Shown: one piece after another, positions 45,463 through 53,864 of the stretch
Numbering within the stretch: the stretch's first letter is position 1
Layout of the letters: each line of letters starts with the position of its first letter
Assembly: GCF_003710985.1 (NCBI RefSeq)
Contig: NZ_RHHT01000038.1
Coordinates: 1-64,000, forward strand
Direction of reading: 5' to 3'
DNA length: 64,000 nucleotides
Source of the DNA: Brevibacillus panacihumi
GTDB lineage: Bacteria > Bacillota > Bacilli > Brevibacillales > Brevibacillaceae
Notes under the pieces: model-generated
The model's input: only the letters and a program-made list of their open reading frames with translations
The model's database searches: none
Told to the model about the DNA's origin: nothing
Translations under genes and position numbers: made by a program

Positions 45463-46482
45463 TTACAGGAAGACGTCAAGAACAACGTAGCAAGCTGCTG
45501 CCAGCAATCCTGTGATGGGAAGCGTAATGACCCACGTCACGACGATTCGTCCGGCTACTCCCCACTTCACTGCGGAGACCTTTTGCGAAGCCCCTACCCC
45601 GAGAATCGACGAGGTGATTACGTGGGTGGTACTTACCGGCAATTTCAAAGCAGTAAAGATCGTAATAATCAATGCGGACGACAAGTCAGCTGAGAAACCG
45701 CTGATCGGCTTGATCTTCATGATCTTGCCGCCAAGTGTTTTGATGATGCGCCAGCCGCCAAATGCGGTTCCCAAAGCCATGGCGATGGCCGCGGCAAATT
45801 TCACCCAAAGCGGGATGGCGAATTCTCCTGGCTCCTGAACCAAAAATCCTCCGGAAAGCAGTGCGAGGGTAATCACACCCATCGTTTTTTGCGCGTCGTT
45901 GGCTCCATGGCTGAATGCTTGCCATGAGGCTGACAGCACCTGCATAAAGCGGAAATTGCGGTTGGTTTTATGATACGCCGTGTTTGCGACAATAAATGAG
46001 ACGATCTTGATGACGATAAAACCGACAACGAAAGCAACGACCGGCGAAATAATCAAAGCTCGTACAATGTCAAAGAAGCCGGCAGCATTAATCGAATCAA
46101 AGCCTGCTGCGCCTACCGCCGCCCCGGCGACACCGCCGATAATCGCGTGTGAAGAAGAACTCGGAATCCCGAAATACCAGGTGATGATATTCCAGAGAAT
46201 AGCGGCAATCAATGCTGCCAGGACCACGACCAATCCGTTCTCCAGCTTGAACGGGTCGGTGATGCTCCCCCCGATCGTCTTTGCCACTCCCGTATAGGTC
46301 AGAGCGCCAATCAAGTTAAAAGATGAAGCCAAGATGATCGCTGTACGCGGGCTTAGCGCACGAGTCGAGACAGAGGTTGCAATCGCATTGGCTGTATCGT
46401 GGAAGCCGTTGATAAAATCAAAGCTAAGCGCCATGACGACAACGAGAATGAGCAAAATCATGTCTGGCGAGAGGTCAAGCAT
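45463..46482 (-). CDS. pit: Pit family inorganic phosphate transporter
   Basis: A 339-residue low-affinity phosphate/cation symporter. The duplicated family signatures are SFDFINGFHDTANAIATSVST (near residues 20-40) and, in the second half, SWQAFSHGANDAQKTMG; GIPSSSSHAIIGG and LPVSTTHVITSSI are also typical. About ten membrane helices. It overlaps the upstream PhoU-like gene by eight bases, a common pair in bacteria. Confidence 0.94.
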   Translation of the reverse strand: MLDLSPDMILLILVVVMALSFDFINGFHDTANAIATSVSTRALSPRTAIILASSFNLIGALTYTGVAKTIGGSITDPFKLENGLVVVLAALIAAILWNIITWYFGIPSSSSHAIIGGVAGAAVGAAGFDSINAAGFFDIVRALIISPVVAFVVGFIVIKIVSFIVANTAYHKTNRNFRFMQVLSASWQAFSHGANDAQKTMGVITLALLSGGFLVQEPGEFAIPLWVKFAAAIAMALGTAFGGWRIIKTLGGKIMKIKPISGFSADLSSALIITIFTALKLPVSTTHVITSSILGVGASQKVSAVKWGVAGRIVVTWVITLPITGLLAAACYVVLDVFL

Positions 46483-47092
46483 TCTTTAACACAATCCCTT
46501 CTACCAGGTTGGAAACATCCTCGGCAAAGTCAGCACAGTCCTCAAGCTTGTCGTAGATCTCTTTCAGCTTTATCGCCTCGATCGGATCAGCATTCGGGGC
46601 ATTCAGCAGATCAGAAACCATTTTTCGGTAGTTGGAATCCGATTCATGCTCCAAATCCTTGATCTCGCGAGCGATTTTGGATACCACCTGATGATCGAGC
46701 TTGCGCAAGGTCCGAATCAGCTCAATCAGTTTCGCCGAACATTTCACCAAAATATTCGCCTGTGCCAGAACACGGGGATCTGGCTGTTGAACTTGATAGA
46801 GATACATCCGATCCGCTACGCCATCGATATAATCGATCATCGAGTCCATGGTATGAGCAAGCTGATGAATATCTTCACGCTCAAGCGGAGTGATAAACGT
46901 GGAGTTCAATGCGTTCATGATTTGCCGAACGATCTCATCTCCTTCTTTTTCGACAGCTTTAATTGCCTTTACCTTTGTTTCGACGTCCTGATAGTTCCCT
47001 ACCATTTCGTAAAACAGATGAGTTCCTTTGTGCACCGTGGCAATCTGCTGTTCAAACAGATCGAAGAAGATGTGCTTTTTTGATTTTAACAT
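46475..47092 (-). CDS. DUF47/PhoU-like regulator of the Pit transporter
   Basis: A 205-residue all-helical protein of the DUF47 (YkaA, PhoU-like) family. Acidic metal-binding-type stretches are visible (KAVEKEGDEIVRQIM, ITPLEREDIHQLAHTMDSM, LEHESDSNYRKM). Such proteins are encoded with Pit transporters and probably control their activity. ATG 47092 has GGAG upstream. PhoP-box-like repeats precede the operon. Confidence 0.93.
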   Translation of the reverse strand: MLKSKKHIFFDLFEQQIATVHKGTHLFYEMVGNYQDVETKVKAIKAVEKEGDEIVRQIMNALNSTFITPLEREDIHQLAHTMDSMIDYIDGVADRMYLYQVQQPDPRVLAQANILVKCSAKLIELIRTLRKLDHQVVSKIAREIKDLEHESDSNYRKMVSDLLNAPNADPIEAIKLKEIYDKLEDCADFAEDVSNLVEGIVLKNA

Positions 47093-47133
47093 ACGTCTCC
47101 TACTCACTCCTTTGAAAAAATCGCACCTAGACG

Positions 47134-47162
47134 ATTATATCGAACATCCTTGTGAACGTAAA
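47134..47162 (-). promoter_or_regulatory. Promoter of the DUF47-pit operon
   Basis: On the minus strand TTTACG, a 17-base spacer and TATAAT lie about 45 bases upstream of the DUF47 start. Confidence 0.6.
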
Positions 47163-47182
47163 TTTAAAAACAAGGTGAAATA

Positions 47183-47221
47183 TGTATTTTTTTATTTAAG
47201 GTATTGTTAAGTTTTTGTAAA
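47183..47221 (-). promoter_or_regulatory. PhoP-box-like repeats
   Basis: Read on the minus strand, four hexamers TTTACA, TTAACA, TTAAAT and AATACA recur at exact 11-base spacing. This is the TT(A/T/C)ACA-N5 direct-repeat pattern bound by Bacillus PhoP. They end 20 bases upstream of the -35 box, so phosphate-starvation control of pit, by activation or repression, is likely. Confidence 0.65.
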
Positions 47222-47364
47222 TCCCCTTTACATTCTTCGACAAATATCGTAATCAATCGACGTTTCGACATAGTTTCCCATTCATTTCTCCCTCTTTCTT
47301 TTCTGCTTTCCGTCGTATATACTTACCACAAAAAAACTTCTATCGAAAAGAGGGAATTTTCCAG

Positions 47365-48618
47365 ATGGTTTGGTTCCAATCCATCCTCTCACGCTATGAC
47401 CCGACGATCTGGATTCGCGTCATCGGGACAATCCTTACCACGTTCGCTGGTTTCATGCTTCGTCCCTTCCTTGCCTTTTATCTCTATGACAAAATGGATG
47501 GCAATCTGTTGGTCGCCGCCCTCGTCACGAGCCTTCATCCCTTGACTGGCATTCTCTCCAATCTGTTTGCCGGCAGCCTGTCGGACAAATACGGTCGCAA
47601 ACCATTAATGGTTGCAGCGCTGCTGATCGAATCTGTCTCCATGGCGGGATATATCTGGGCTGAGTCTCTCTTCGCATTTGCTGCTCTGACTATTCTGAAC
47701 GGCATTGGAGCGTCCCTGTTCTGGCCTGCCGCTAGTGCTCAAGTCACTGATGTCGTACCAGAGGAAAAGCGCAGCGAGGTCTTTGCCCTGTTACATACGG
47801 CACTGAATCTGGGAGCAGCTGCTGGACCTCTGATCGGCGTGGCGATCTACAAAGTGAATCCCGGCATCGCTTTCGGTTTCTGCTCATTCATGTTGCTGAT
47901 TTACTGTATGCTGATTATTTGGAAAGTACCTGAAACTTTGCCTAAGGAGAAGCGCCATCCGGAGCAAAGAACAGAAAAAAGGGCTGAAGCTGCTCCGCGC
48001 ATGAAAATCAGTGAGCATCCGACGCTGATCTGGATGACACTCGCTGCGATCCCCATCTCTTTGTTGTATTCCCAGGTGGAGATCATCCTGCCGCAGCATC
48101 TGAGAACCCAATTCGACGACTTCCTGACGGTGTTCGCCACCCTGATGACCATCAACGGCGCCCTCGTCGTCTGCTGTCAACTTGCCATTGCTAATTATGC
48201 GGATCGTTTTCCCGCTCACAAGGTCATTCTCATTGCGTATGGCTTTCTTGCCTGTGTCGGCTTCGGATACGGCTGGGCCCCCAACTTGGTCTTGCTGATC
48301 ATCGTTGAAGTTCTGTTTACCATCGGTGAGATGCTGTACGGACCACAGATCCAAAAATCCATCTCCTTGCTCGCCCCAGAGGCTTACCGCGGCCGCTATT
48401 TTTCCTTGTTCGGTCTCAACTACGGGGTGACGGGGACATTGGGGCCTTCTGTCGGCGCTGTCGCGTTTCGCAATATCGGCGGTGCGTACTGGTTTTCCCT
48501 CATCGGTGTCCTGCTCATCATTGCCGGAGTGTTCCAATTCGGCAACGTAAAAAAAGCCCTGACAGGCCCCGCAAAAGTCGACAGGGCAAAGACAAGACAG
48601 CAAGAAACCCCTATATAG
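47365..48618 (+). CDS. Major facilitator superfamily transporter
   Basis: A 417-residue transporter with about twelve helices. The loop 2-3 signature GSLSDKYGRKPLMVAA and the drug-exporter-type motif C region (LNLGAAAGPLIGVAIYK) suggest a drug:H+ antiporter. A charged loop (KEKRHPEQRTEKRAEAAPR) splits the two halves. AGAGGGAA precedes the start. Substrate unknown. Confidence 0.85.
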   Translation: MVWFQSILSRYDPTIWIRVIGTILTTFAGFMLRPFLAFYLYDKMDGNLLVAALVTSLHPLTGILSNLFAGSLSDKYGRKPLMVAALLIESVSMAGYIWAESLFAFAALTILNGIGASLFWPAASAQVTDVVPEEKRSEVFALLHTALNLGAAAGPLIGVAIYKVNPGIAFGFCSFMLLIYCMLIIWKVPETLPKEKRHPEQRTEKRAEAAPRMKISEHPTLIWMTLAAIPISLLYSQVEIILPQHLRTQFDDFLTVFATLMTINGALVVCCQLAIANYADRFPAHKVILIAYGFLACVGFGYGWAPNLVLLIIVEVLFTIGEMLYGPQIQKSISLLAPEAYRGRYFSLFGLNYGVTGTLGPSVGAVAFRNIGGAYWFSLIGVLLIIAGVFQFGNVKKALTGPAKVDRAKTRQQETPI

Positions 48619-48630
48619 ACCTGATTCTCC

Positions 48631-48672
48631 AAAAGCCTGTTGCTTGCTGTAAAGCGAAGCCGCAGGCTTTTC
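48631..48672 (+). terminator. Terminator of the MFS gene
   Basis: AAAAGCCTG pairs with CAGGCTTTT; an inner GCTTGC/GCGAAGC adds to the stem. A CTCC follows rather than a long U-tract. Confidence 0.6.
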
Positions 48673-48792
48673 TCCTCTCTTTTGGTCAAGCCTTCTCGAA
48701 ATATCCCCAGCATAAGAAACCCGCGCATCATGCATGGGATTTACTGGGTAGGGGAAAATGAGAATACTTACCAAGTAGGGGAGGGAGTTGTG

Positions 48793-49857
48793 ATGCCCCG
48801 CATCGAAGCTGTTGCGACTGTCGTGCCGCCTCACGTTGTTAACCAGGAAGAGTCGAAGGCATTGGCACGTCATTTCTTTCAAGATGCCTTTCCGGATATT
48901 GATCGCTTGCTGGGGGTATTTGCTCAAAGCCAGATCCGCAAACGACATTTTTGCATGCCCCTGGACTGGTTTTCCCAAGACCAGACATTCACCGTGAAAA
49001 ACCGCTTGTACGTCGAGCATGCGGAGGAGCTGGCCCGGAAAGCTTCCTTGCTCTGTCTGGAAAAAGCCGGATTAACCCCTGACTCCATCGATTGCCTGAT
49101 GTTCGTCTCCAGCACTGGAATCGCTACCCCGAGCCTCGATTCCCGACTGGTCAACGGACTGGGACTGCGTCCGGACATTACCCGTGTCCCCTTGTGGGGC
49201 TTGGGCTGCGCTGGCGGGGCTATGGGACTGTCGCGAGCGTGCGAATATGCACGCGCTTACCCGCAGCGGCGCATCCTCCTTGTAAGCGTAGAACTATGCG
49301 GGCTGACCTTTATTCGCCAGGATATGTCCAAAAGCAATCTCGTCGCTACCTGTCTGTTCGGAGACGGAGCGGCAGCGGTTTTGGTCGAAGGTGACGCAGT
49401 CGAGCGCAAATCGTCATCCCCTCCCCTGCACTTCTGTGCTTCCCGCACCACAACCTGGCCCGACACGCTGGATGTGATGGGCTGGGAAGTGACGGAACCA
49501 GGGCTGAAGGTCGTTTTTTCCCGTGACATCCCCACTCTGATTCGGCAATCCATGCGAGAAAACGTGGAACACTTCCTCGATCCGCATGAGACAAGCCTTC
49601 ATGATTTGGACCATTATATTTTTCATCCAGGCGGTGCCAAGGTGCTGACGGCTTATCAGCAATCCCTGGGCCTTTCTCCTGAGGAGACGAGGTTGTCGGA
49701 GGAAGTTTTGCATGACTTCGGCAACATGTCCTCCCCTACCGTACTGTTCGTTTTGGAAAAAAGCATGGAGCGGCGATGGAATGCCGGAGAAAAAGGGCTG
49801 GTGGCCGCTCTTGGCCCCGGTTTCAGCTCTGAGCTTCTCTTGCTGGAAGCGAGGTAG
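48793..49857 (+). CDS. bpsA: Type III polyketide synthase (chalcone-synthase-like)
   Basis: A 354-residue thiolase-fold enzyme with the Cys-His-Asn triad: Cys in GLGCAGGAMGLS (about residue 139), His in YIFHPGGAKVL and Asn in FGNMSSPTVLF. It resembles B. subtilis BpsA, which makes alkylpyrones from fatty acyl-CoA and malonyl-CoA. The start ATG 48793 has GGGGAGGGAG upstream; the longer frame is spurious. It lies six bases from an ICMT-type methyltransferase, the same pairing as bpsA-bpsB. Confidence 0.9.
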   Translation: MPRIEAVATVVPPHVVNQEESKALARHFFQDAFPDIDRLLGVFAQSQIRKRHFCMPLDWFSQDQTFTVKNRLYVEHAEELARKASLLCLEKAGLTPDSIDCLMFVSSTGIATPSLDSRLVNGLGLRPDITRVPLWGLGCAGGAMGLSRACEYARAYPQRRILLVSVELCGLTFIRQDMSKSNLVATCLFGDGAAAVLVEGDAVERKSSSPPLHFCASRTTTWPDTLDVMGWEVTEPGLKVVFSRDIPTLIRQSMRENVEHFLDPHETSLHDLDHYIFHPGGAKVLTAYQQSLGLSPEETRLSEEVLHDFGNMSSPTVLFVLEKSMERRWNAGEKGLVAALGPGFSSELLLLEAR

Positions 49858-49863
49858 AAAAAC

Positions 49864-50385
49864 ATGTCCTTTTTTTGGCTGGTCATGGGAGTCGTGCTGC
49901 TGCAGCGCATAGGAGAGCTGGTGCTGGCCAACCGGAATGCCAGGCTGATACGCTCCCTCGGAGGGTATGAAATCGGCTCAAGCCATTACAAATACATCGT
50001 TCTCCTCCATCTCTTCTTCTTTCTGTGTCTCATCTGGGAGGTAGTGAGAGGGCATCATGTCTCGCTCCTTCCCGACTGGTGGATCTTCCCCTTTTCCTTG
50101 TTCGTGCTTGCTCAGATATTGCGCTATTGGTGTATCGTCAGTCTGGGGCGGCACTGGAATACGCGCATCCTCATCTTGCCGGGATCGAAACCCGTCAGAC
50201 GAGGTCCGTACCGCTTTTTTCGCCACCCCAACTATCTGGTCGTCGGCATCGAGCTTCTTGCATTGCCCCTTACCTTCCAGGCTTACGCGACGGCGATCCT
50301 GTTCACGCTGTTCAATGCCTGGCTGCTGCTTAAAGTCCGCATCCCCATCGAGCAGCAAGCCGTTTACACGCGACGGGATTCATAA
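49864..50385 (+). CDS. bpsB: Isoprenylcysteine methyltransferase-like membrane enzyme
   Basis: A 173-residue membrane protein with four or five helices and the ICMT-family C-terminal signature (RRGPYRFFRHPNYLVVG, then a distal P.E...Y pattern: RIPIEQQAVY). B. subtilis BpsB O-methylates the alkylpyrones made by BpsA. Overlap in context and spacing (6 bases) support the same role here. The product may be membrane-associated. Confidence 0.88.
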   Translation: MSFFWLVMGVVLLQRIGELVLANRNARLIRSLGGYEIGSSHYKYIVLLHLFFFLCLIWEVVRGHHVSLLPDWWIFPFSLFVLAQILRYWCIVSLGRHWNTRILILPGSKPVRRGPYRFFRHPNYLVVGIELLALPLTFQAYATAILFTLFNAWLLLKVRIPIEQQAVYTRRDS

Positions 50386-50390
50386 ACAAA

Positions 50391-50427
50391 AAACTCGACC
50401 CAGATTTCATGGCGTCGAGATTTTTTT
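50391..50427 (+). terminator. Terminator of the polyketide pair
   Basis: CTCGAC pairs with GTCGAG across 14 bases, followed by ATTTTTTTG on the plus strand. Confidence 0.75.
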
Positions 50428-50505
50428 GTTCCTATCATGTTTATTTTCCCTTCAGAGCGGGTACAGGAGGAAAGACCCATATTCTATTCCTTGAGGTGGA
50501 TAACC

Positions 50506-50826
50506 GTGAATCACTCAACTATGCATGAACCTCTGGAAGCGCGTCGGATGATTGTCCGGGAATTTATTGACCTGATCAACACCACTCCAGATGAAGAAGG
50601 GCAAGCTACTGTGCAAAAGTTCTTGCGGTACTTGCAAAGCCTGTTGCGAATCAAACAAGTGGTGCCACCTGTCGTGGAGATCATGACCGTCGTCAAGCAT
50701 ACCAAGCCCAAGCTGTACCATACGGCAAGGAGAACTGTGCTGAAGACCAGCAATCTGTATATGCTCTTCCAGGTCGACATGAGTCTTTCTCTCGCTCAGG
50801 AGCGGCTGGACAAGTACATGCACTAA
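50506..50826 (+). CDS. Hypothetical 106-residue protein
   Basis: A soluble, mainly helical protein (EARRMIVREFIDLINTTPDEE; LQSLLRIKQVVPPVVEIMTVV; SLSLAQERLDKYMH). GTG 50506 is preferred as start because GAGGTGG lies 6 bases upstream; the longer ATG frame has no site. No family recognised. It converges on the aminopeptidase gene with a gap of five bases. Confidence 0.65.
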   Translation: MNHSTMHEPLEARRMIVREFIDLINTTPDEEGQATVQKFLRYLQSLLRIKQVVPPVVEIMTVVKHTKPKLYHTARRTVLKTSNLYMLFQVDMSLSLAQERLDKYMH

Positions 50827-50831
50827 TGTGT

Positions 50832-51947
50832 TTATTTTTTTAACCGCTCGGGATTGAGCACATCTAACTCAGGCAGGACAAAACGTCCATCTTTGCGAAT
50901 CAATACATCGTCAAACCAGATTTCTCCTCCGCCCCATTCCGGACGTTGGATGGAGACCATATCCCAGTGTACAGATGAGTGATTGCCGTTGTACGCCGTA
51001 TCATAGCATTGGCCTGGCGTAAAATGGAAGCTTCCGTCTATTTTTTCGTCAAACAAGATGTCTTTCATCGGGGTGGTGATGTATGGATTCACCCCGATCG
51101 CAAACTCTCCGATATAACGTGCCCCTTCATCGGTATCCAGGATCTGATTGAGACGTTCTGAATCATTTGCTGTGGCTTCGACAATTTTGCCGTCTTTGAA
51201 AGTGAGACAGACCTTTTCAAACGTGAAGCCATGATATGGTGTAGGGGCGTTATGGGTGATTGTACCGTTGACCGAATCCCTCACCGGTGCTGTATACACC
51301 TCACCATCGGGAATATTGCGCAATCCTGAGCACTTGACTGCAGGAATATCCTTGATTGAAAAGGAAAGATCCGTGCCGGGACCCGTGATTCTGACTCGAT
51401 CGGTCCTGTTCATGAGCGCGACCAGGCTATCCATCGCTGCATCCATCTTGGCATAATCCATCGTGCATACTTGAAAATAAAAATCCTCAAATGCTGCTGT
51501 AGACATGTTGGCGAGCTGGGCCATCGAGGCATTTGGATAGCGAAGTACCACCCATTTTGTTTTGGGAACGCGAATGTCCATCACCGGACGCTCGTACAAC
51601 CGCGAATACATGCCCAGCCGATCCCCCGGCACATCAGCCATCTCATTGATATTGCTAGCTGCCCTGATGCCGATGTAGCCGTCCATTTTCTCCATGAATT
51701 GCTTCTCATTCTCCGCCATGACTGCCAATTGTTGCTCATTGCAGTTCATCGCAATTTCTCTGCTGATTACAGGGTCGATCAGTTGCACATAGGGATTTCC
51801 TTTAGCCTTGTATATCTCACTGACCAATGCCCGAACCAAGTCCGGCACTTCTCCCTTTGCATTGATCAAGATGTTCTCTCCTGGCTGGACCCGTACCGAG
51901 TAGTTAACCAGCAAATGGGCCAACTTCTCCAATCGAGGATCTTTCAT
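50832..51947 (-). CDS. M29 family aminopeptidase (AmpS/PepS type)
   Basis: A 371-residue thermophilic-type metallo-aminopeptidase. C-terminal metal ligands are visible in GEFAIGVNPYITTPM, GSFHFTPGQCYDTAYNGNHSS region (His residues of GNHSSVHWDMV) and the closing WFDDVLIRKDG. It trims N-terminal residues from cytoplasmic peptides using two divalent metals. ATG 51947 has AAAGGAG upstream. No clear operon partner. Confidence 0.93.
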   Translation of the reverse strand: MKDPRLEKLAHLLVNYSVRVQPGENILINAKGEVPDLVRALVSEIYKAKGNPYVQLIDPVISREIAMNCNEQQLAVMAENEKQFMEKMDGYIGIRAASNINEMADVPGDRLGMYSRLYERPVMDIRVPKTKWVVLRYPNASMAQLANMSTAAFEDFYFQVCTMDYAKMDAAMDSLVALMNRTDRVRITGPGTDLSFSIKDIPAVKCSGLRNIPDGEVYTAPVRDSVNGTITHNAPTPYHGFTFEKVCLTFKDGKIVEATANDSERLNQILDTDEGARYIGEFAIGVNPYITTPMKDILFDEKIDGSFHFTPGQCYDTAYNGNHSSVHWDMVSIQRPEWGGGEIWFDDVLIRKDGRFVLPELDVLNPERLKK

Positions 51948-52069
51948 GTTTGCACTCTCCTTTTTCAATTTTCTGATTCCTCTTGTATTTTTAACGATAA
52001 ACTCATATATGTCAATAAAATATTTTTTAACGATTGATCAGACCAGCCCTGTTCAGGCTGGCCTTTCGC

Positions 52070-52222
52070 TTATTCTTCCTCTGTAAGCTCTGCTTGGTCG
52101 ATTGTCCCCATGTTGTAGACATCACCGATCTGTTCTTGTACAATCGCTACTCCTTCTTCTTCTTGCCGAGCATTCTTTGCTCCTGCGTCGTTCTCATTTT
52201 GCGGATTTTGGCGTTTTGCCAT
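52070..52222 (-). CDS. Small acidic hydrophilic protein
   Basis: A 50-residue Asn/Gln/Glu-rich protein (MAKRQNPQNENDAGAKN ... QAELTEEE) without hydrophobic segments. ATG 52222 has AAGGGAGG at 7 bases, which argues for a real gene; the longer frame is not needed. Its size and polarity resemble small spore or stress proteins, but the family is not identified. Confidence 0.6.
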   Translation of the reverse strand: MAKRQNPQNENDAGAKNARQEEEGVAIVQEQIGDVYNMGTIDQAELTEEE

Positions 52223-52283
52223 CTGACTGCCTCCCTTCAAGATCTCTGCTCTAGTTTGTACGGAGGCTTGCTGTTTCACGCAT

Positions 52284-52322
52284 GAAAAAACGCCTTGCTC
52301 ACGAGGAGCAACGCGCCTTTTC
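52284..52322 (-). terminator. Terminator of the GW-repeat gene
   Basis: On the minus strand GTTGCTC and GAGCAAGGC pair around CTCGT and run into TTTTTT. Confidence 0.75.
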
Positions 52323-52332
52323 GCTTTCATGC

Positions 52333-52983
52333 TTATTTATCGGAATCAGTGTTGGGGGCTGTCCAAGTCCAGCCGGTGCGGCTTCCGGAATTTTGGTAAG
52401 CATCGTTTTTGATCACGACAGCTTCCGAATCTTCCAGTGGAGCAGCTACCCAACCATGTGCTACTGCTGGTTGATCTTGTTTTTTCACCAGTACGAACTC
52501 ATCTTCCTTCGGCATGGTGATCCAGCCGTGTTGGGCGATGTTTTCTGCAGCAGCAGGGCTTACTACGTAATATTCATCTTCCTTCGGCATCAGGACCCAG
52601 CCATTTTGAGTGAGGTTCTCAGCTTGAGCAGGTGTCAGAAACAGGAATTCATCTTCTTTTGGTGCTGTTACCCAGCCATTCGGAGCTACTGCTGGATCGT
52701 TGGCTTTTGGAGAATAGATGAAGTACTGATCTTCTTGTGGCATGGAAATCCAGCCGCCCTGTACGGTTGCAGGAGCTTCAGGTGCTGTTGTTGCTGGCTG
52801 TTGCGCTTCTGCAGCCTCTTCTTCCACTGCAGCTGGCGCTTCTGTTGCTTCTTCTTGGACTGCAGCTTGTGTTTCTGTTTGCGTCGCAGTTGTCGCGGCT
52901 TCTTCGGCACAGGCGGATTGAGCGAACAGTGCCGCTCCCAAGACAAATGTTCCCATCATCAGTGTGTTACTCTTTTTCATCAT
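52333..52983 (-). CDS. Secreted repeat protein with GW..P.EDE repeats, function unknown
   Basis: A 216-residue exported protein. The signal peptide (MMKKSNTLMMGTFVLGAALF, cleavage near ACA) is followed by a low-complexity Ala/Glu/Thr linker (about residues 33-75). Five tandem units of about 25 residues come next, each of the form GW(V/I)..P.EDE(Y/F)...(S/T)PA.AEN, then a short GWTW..PNTD end. I know no family with this repeat. The ATG has CAGGAG upstream. The repeats may bind each other, metals or the cell wall; nothing in the sequence decides this. Confidence 0.75.
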   Translation of the reverse strand: MMKKSNTLMMGTFVLGAALFAQSACAEEAATTATQTETQAAVQEEATEAPAAVEEEAAEAQQPATTAPEAPATVQGGWISMPQEDQYFIYSPKANDPAVAPNGWVTAPKEDEFLFLTPAQAENLTQNGWVLMPKEDEYYVVSPAAAENIAQHGWITMPKEDEFVLVKKQDQPAVAHGWVAAPLEDSEAVVIKNDAYQNSGSRTGWTWTAPNTDSDK

Positions 52984-53051
52984 GTACACTCCTGTCTCGT
53001 AATACCACCTTGCCAACCACGTTTCCCCCGCGATGCTTCAAGCAGCATTTC

Positions 53052-53480
53052 CTACAGACATTGCCTCATTTTTTCAAGACAATTGGTGAATTGTTCGAGT
53101 TCTTCGTCCGTCAGTTTTTCAGTCAGATTGGCCACCAACAGCCTTCTTCTGGCCAAAAGCCCTTCTATGACCGGAATCGCTTTCGGTGCGAGAGTTACCC
53201 AGACAACTCGGCGATCCTCCTCATCACGGACGCGATCAACAAGATTTGCCTTCACCAATCGATTGAGCGCAATGGTAGTTGCACTGTTCGACTGCTTCAA
53301 TATGTTCGCCAGATCTGACACGGTACTTCTTTTCACTTGATGAAGCACACGCATCAAAATGAACTGTTTGGGACTGATCTCTACTTCTTCTACCAGCCAC
53401 TGACTTATAAAAAAGCGGGCCATTTCAGAAAATACGCGATCCAGTTCCTCAAGTTTACTGGCGCGGGACATATCGTTCAC
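53052..53480 (-). CDS. MarR family transcriptional regulator
   Basis: A 142-residue winged-helix regulator. The recognition region is KRSTVSDLANILKQSNSATT (residues 50-69), and the wing is VRDEEDRRVVWVTL. The start GTG 53480 follows AGGTGAT; MSRASK three codons on is an alternative. A 35-bp palindrome over an A+T-rich promoter lies 25 bases upstream, so it is probably autoregulated. The adjacent secreted repeat gene is a possible target. Confidence 0.92.
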   Translation of the reverse strand: MNDMSRASKLEELDRVFSEMARFFISQWLVEEVEISPKQFILMRVLHQVKRSTVSDLANILKQSNSATTIALNRLVKANLVDRVRDEEDRRVVWVTLAPKAIPVIEGLLARRRLLVANLTEKLTDEELEQFTNCLEKMRQCL

Positions 53481-53504
53481 ATCATCACCTATTTTCAGAT
53501 TTAC

Positions 53505-53539
53505 CTACACTATTTATAAAAATATTATAATTTGTGTAG
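53505..53539. promoter_or_regulatory. Palindromic operator upstream of marR
   Basis: CTACAC...TATAA and TTATAA...GTGTAG form a 35-bp imperfect palindrome (12 of 15 arm positions pair). A minus-strand TATAAT (53524-53529) lies at its centre, as in self-repressed MarR promoters. Confidence 0.55.
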
Positions 53540-53864
53540 ATAAAGAGCAAGCATAATCTTCCACAGCATTCTGAAAATGGGGGGTATGTACATGATTTAA
53601 CAAAGTGTTTATTACTTAATATTTTTATAGTAAAACTATTTCCAAGATCATATTACAATAATGTGGAAAGAATGACAAGGGCGCGAAATTGTCTATTTTG
53701 TGACACTCAAAATCCACCTTGTCACCCGCCCGCTTTTCATTTCCCATGAATTGCTTTCTTCTCGCTTCCGAAAGCATGTATAATAGAAGGGCAGCGCAAG
53801 AACCCTGCATGCTGTTGTCCGGCGCAAGCCGCACCCGAAATTACATACATAGGAGATCAATTGG
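53540..53864. other. marR-lepB2 intergenic region
   Basis: No gene is seen. A plus-strand TATAAT at 53779-53784 is the best -10 candidate for the downstream signal peptidase gene, though its -35 is poor. The stretch 53590-53660 is A+T-rich without clear repeats. Confidence 0.35.

Noticed and set aside
47884-49020. 378-codon minus-strand frame
   Set aside because: Spans the opposite strand of two complete genes and their terminator.
52333-52983. Lipoprotein assignment for the GW-repeat protein
   Set aside because: The Cys near the signal end is preceded by Gln-Ser-Ala, not a lipobox; ordinary cleavage after ACA fits better.
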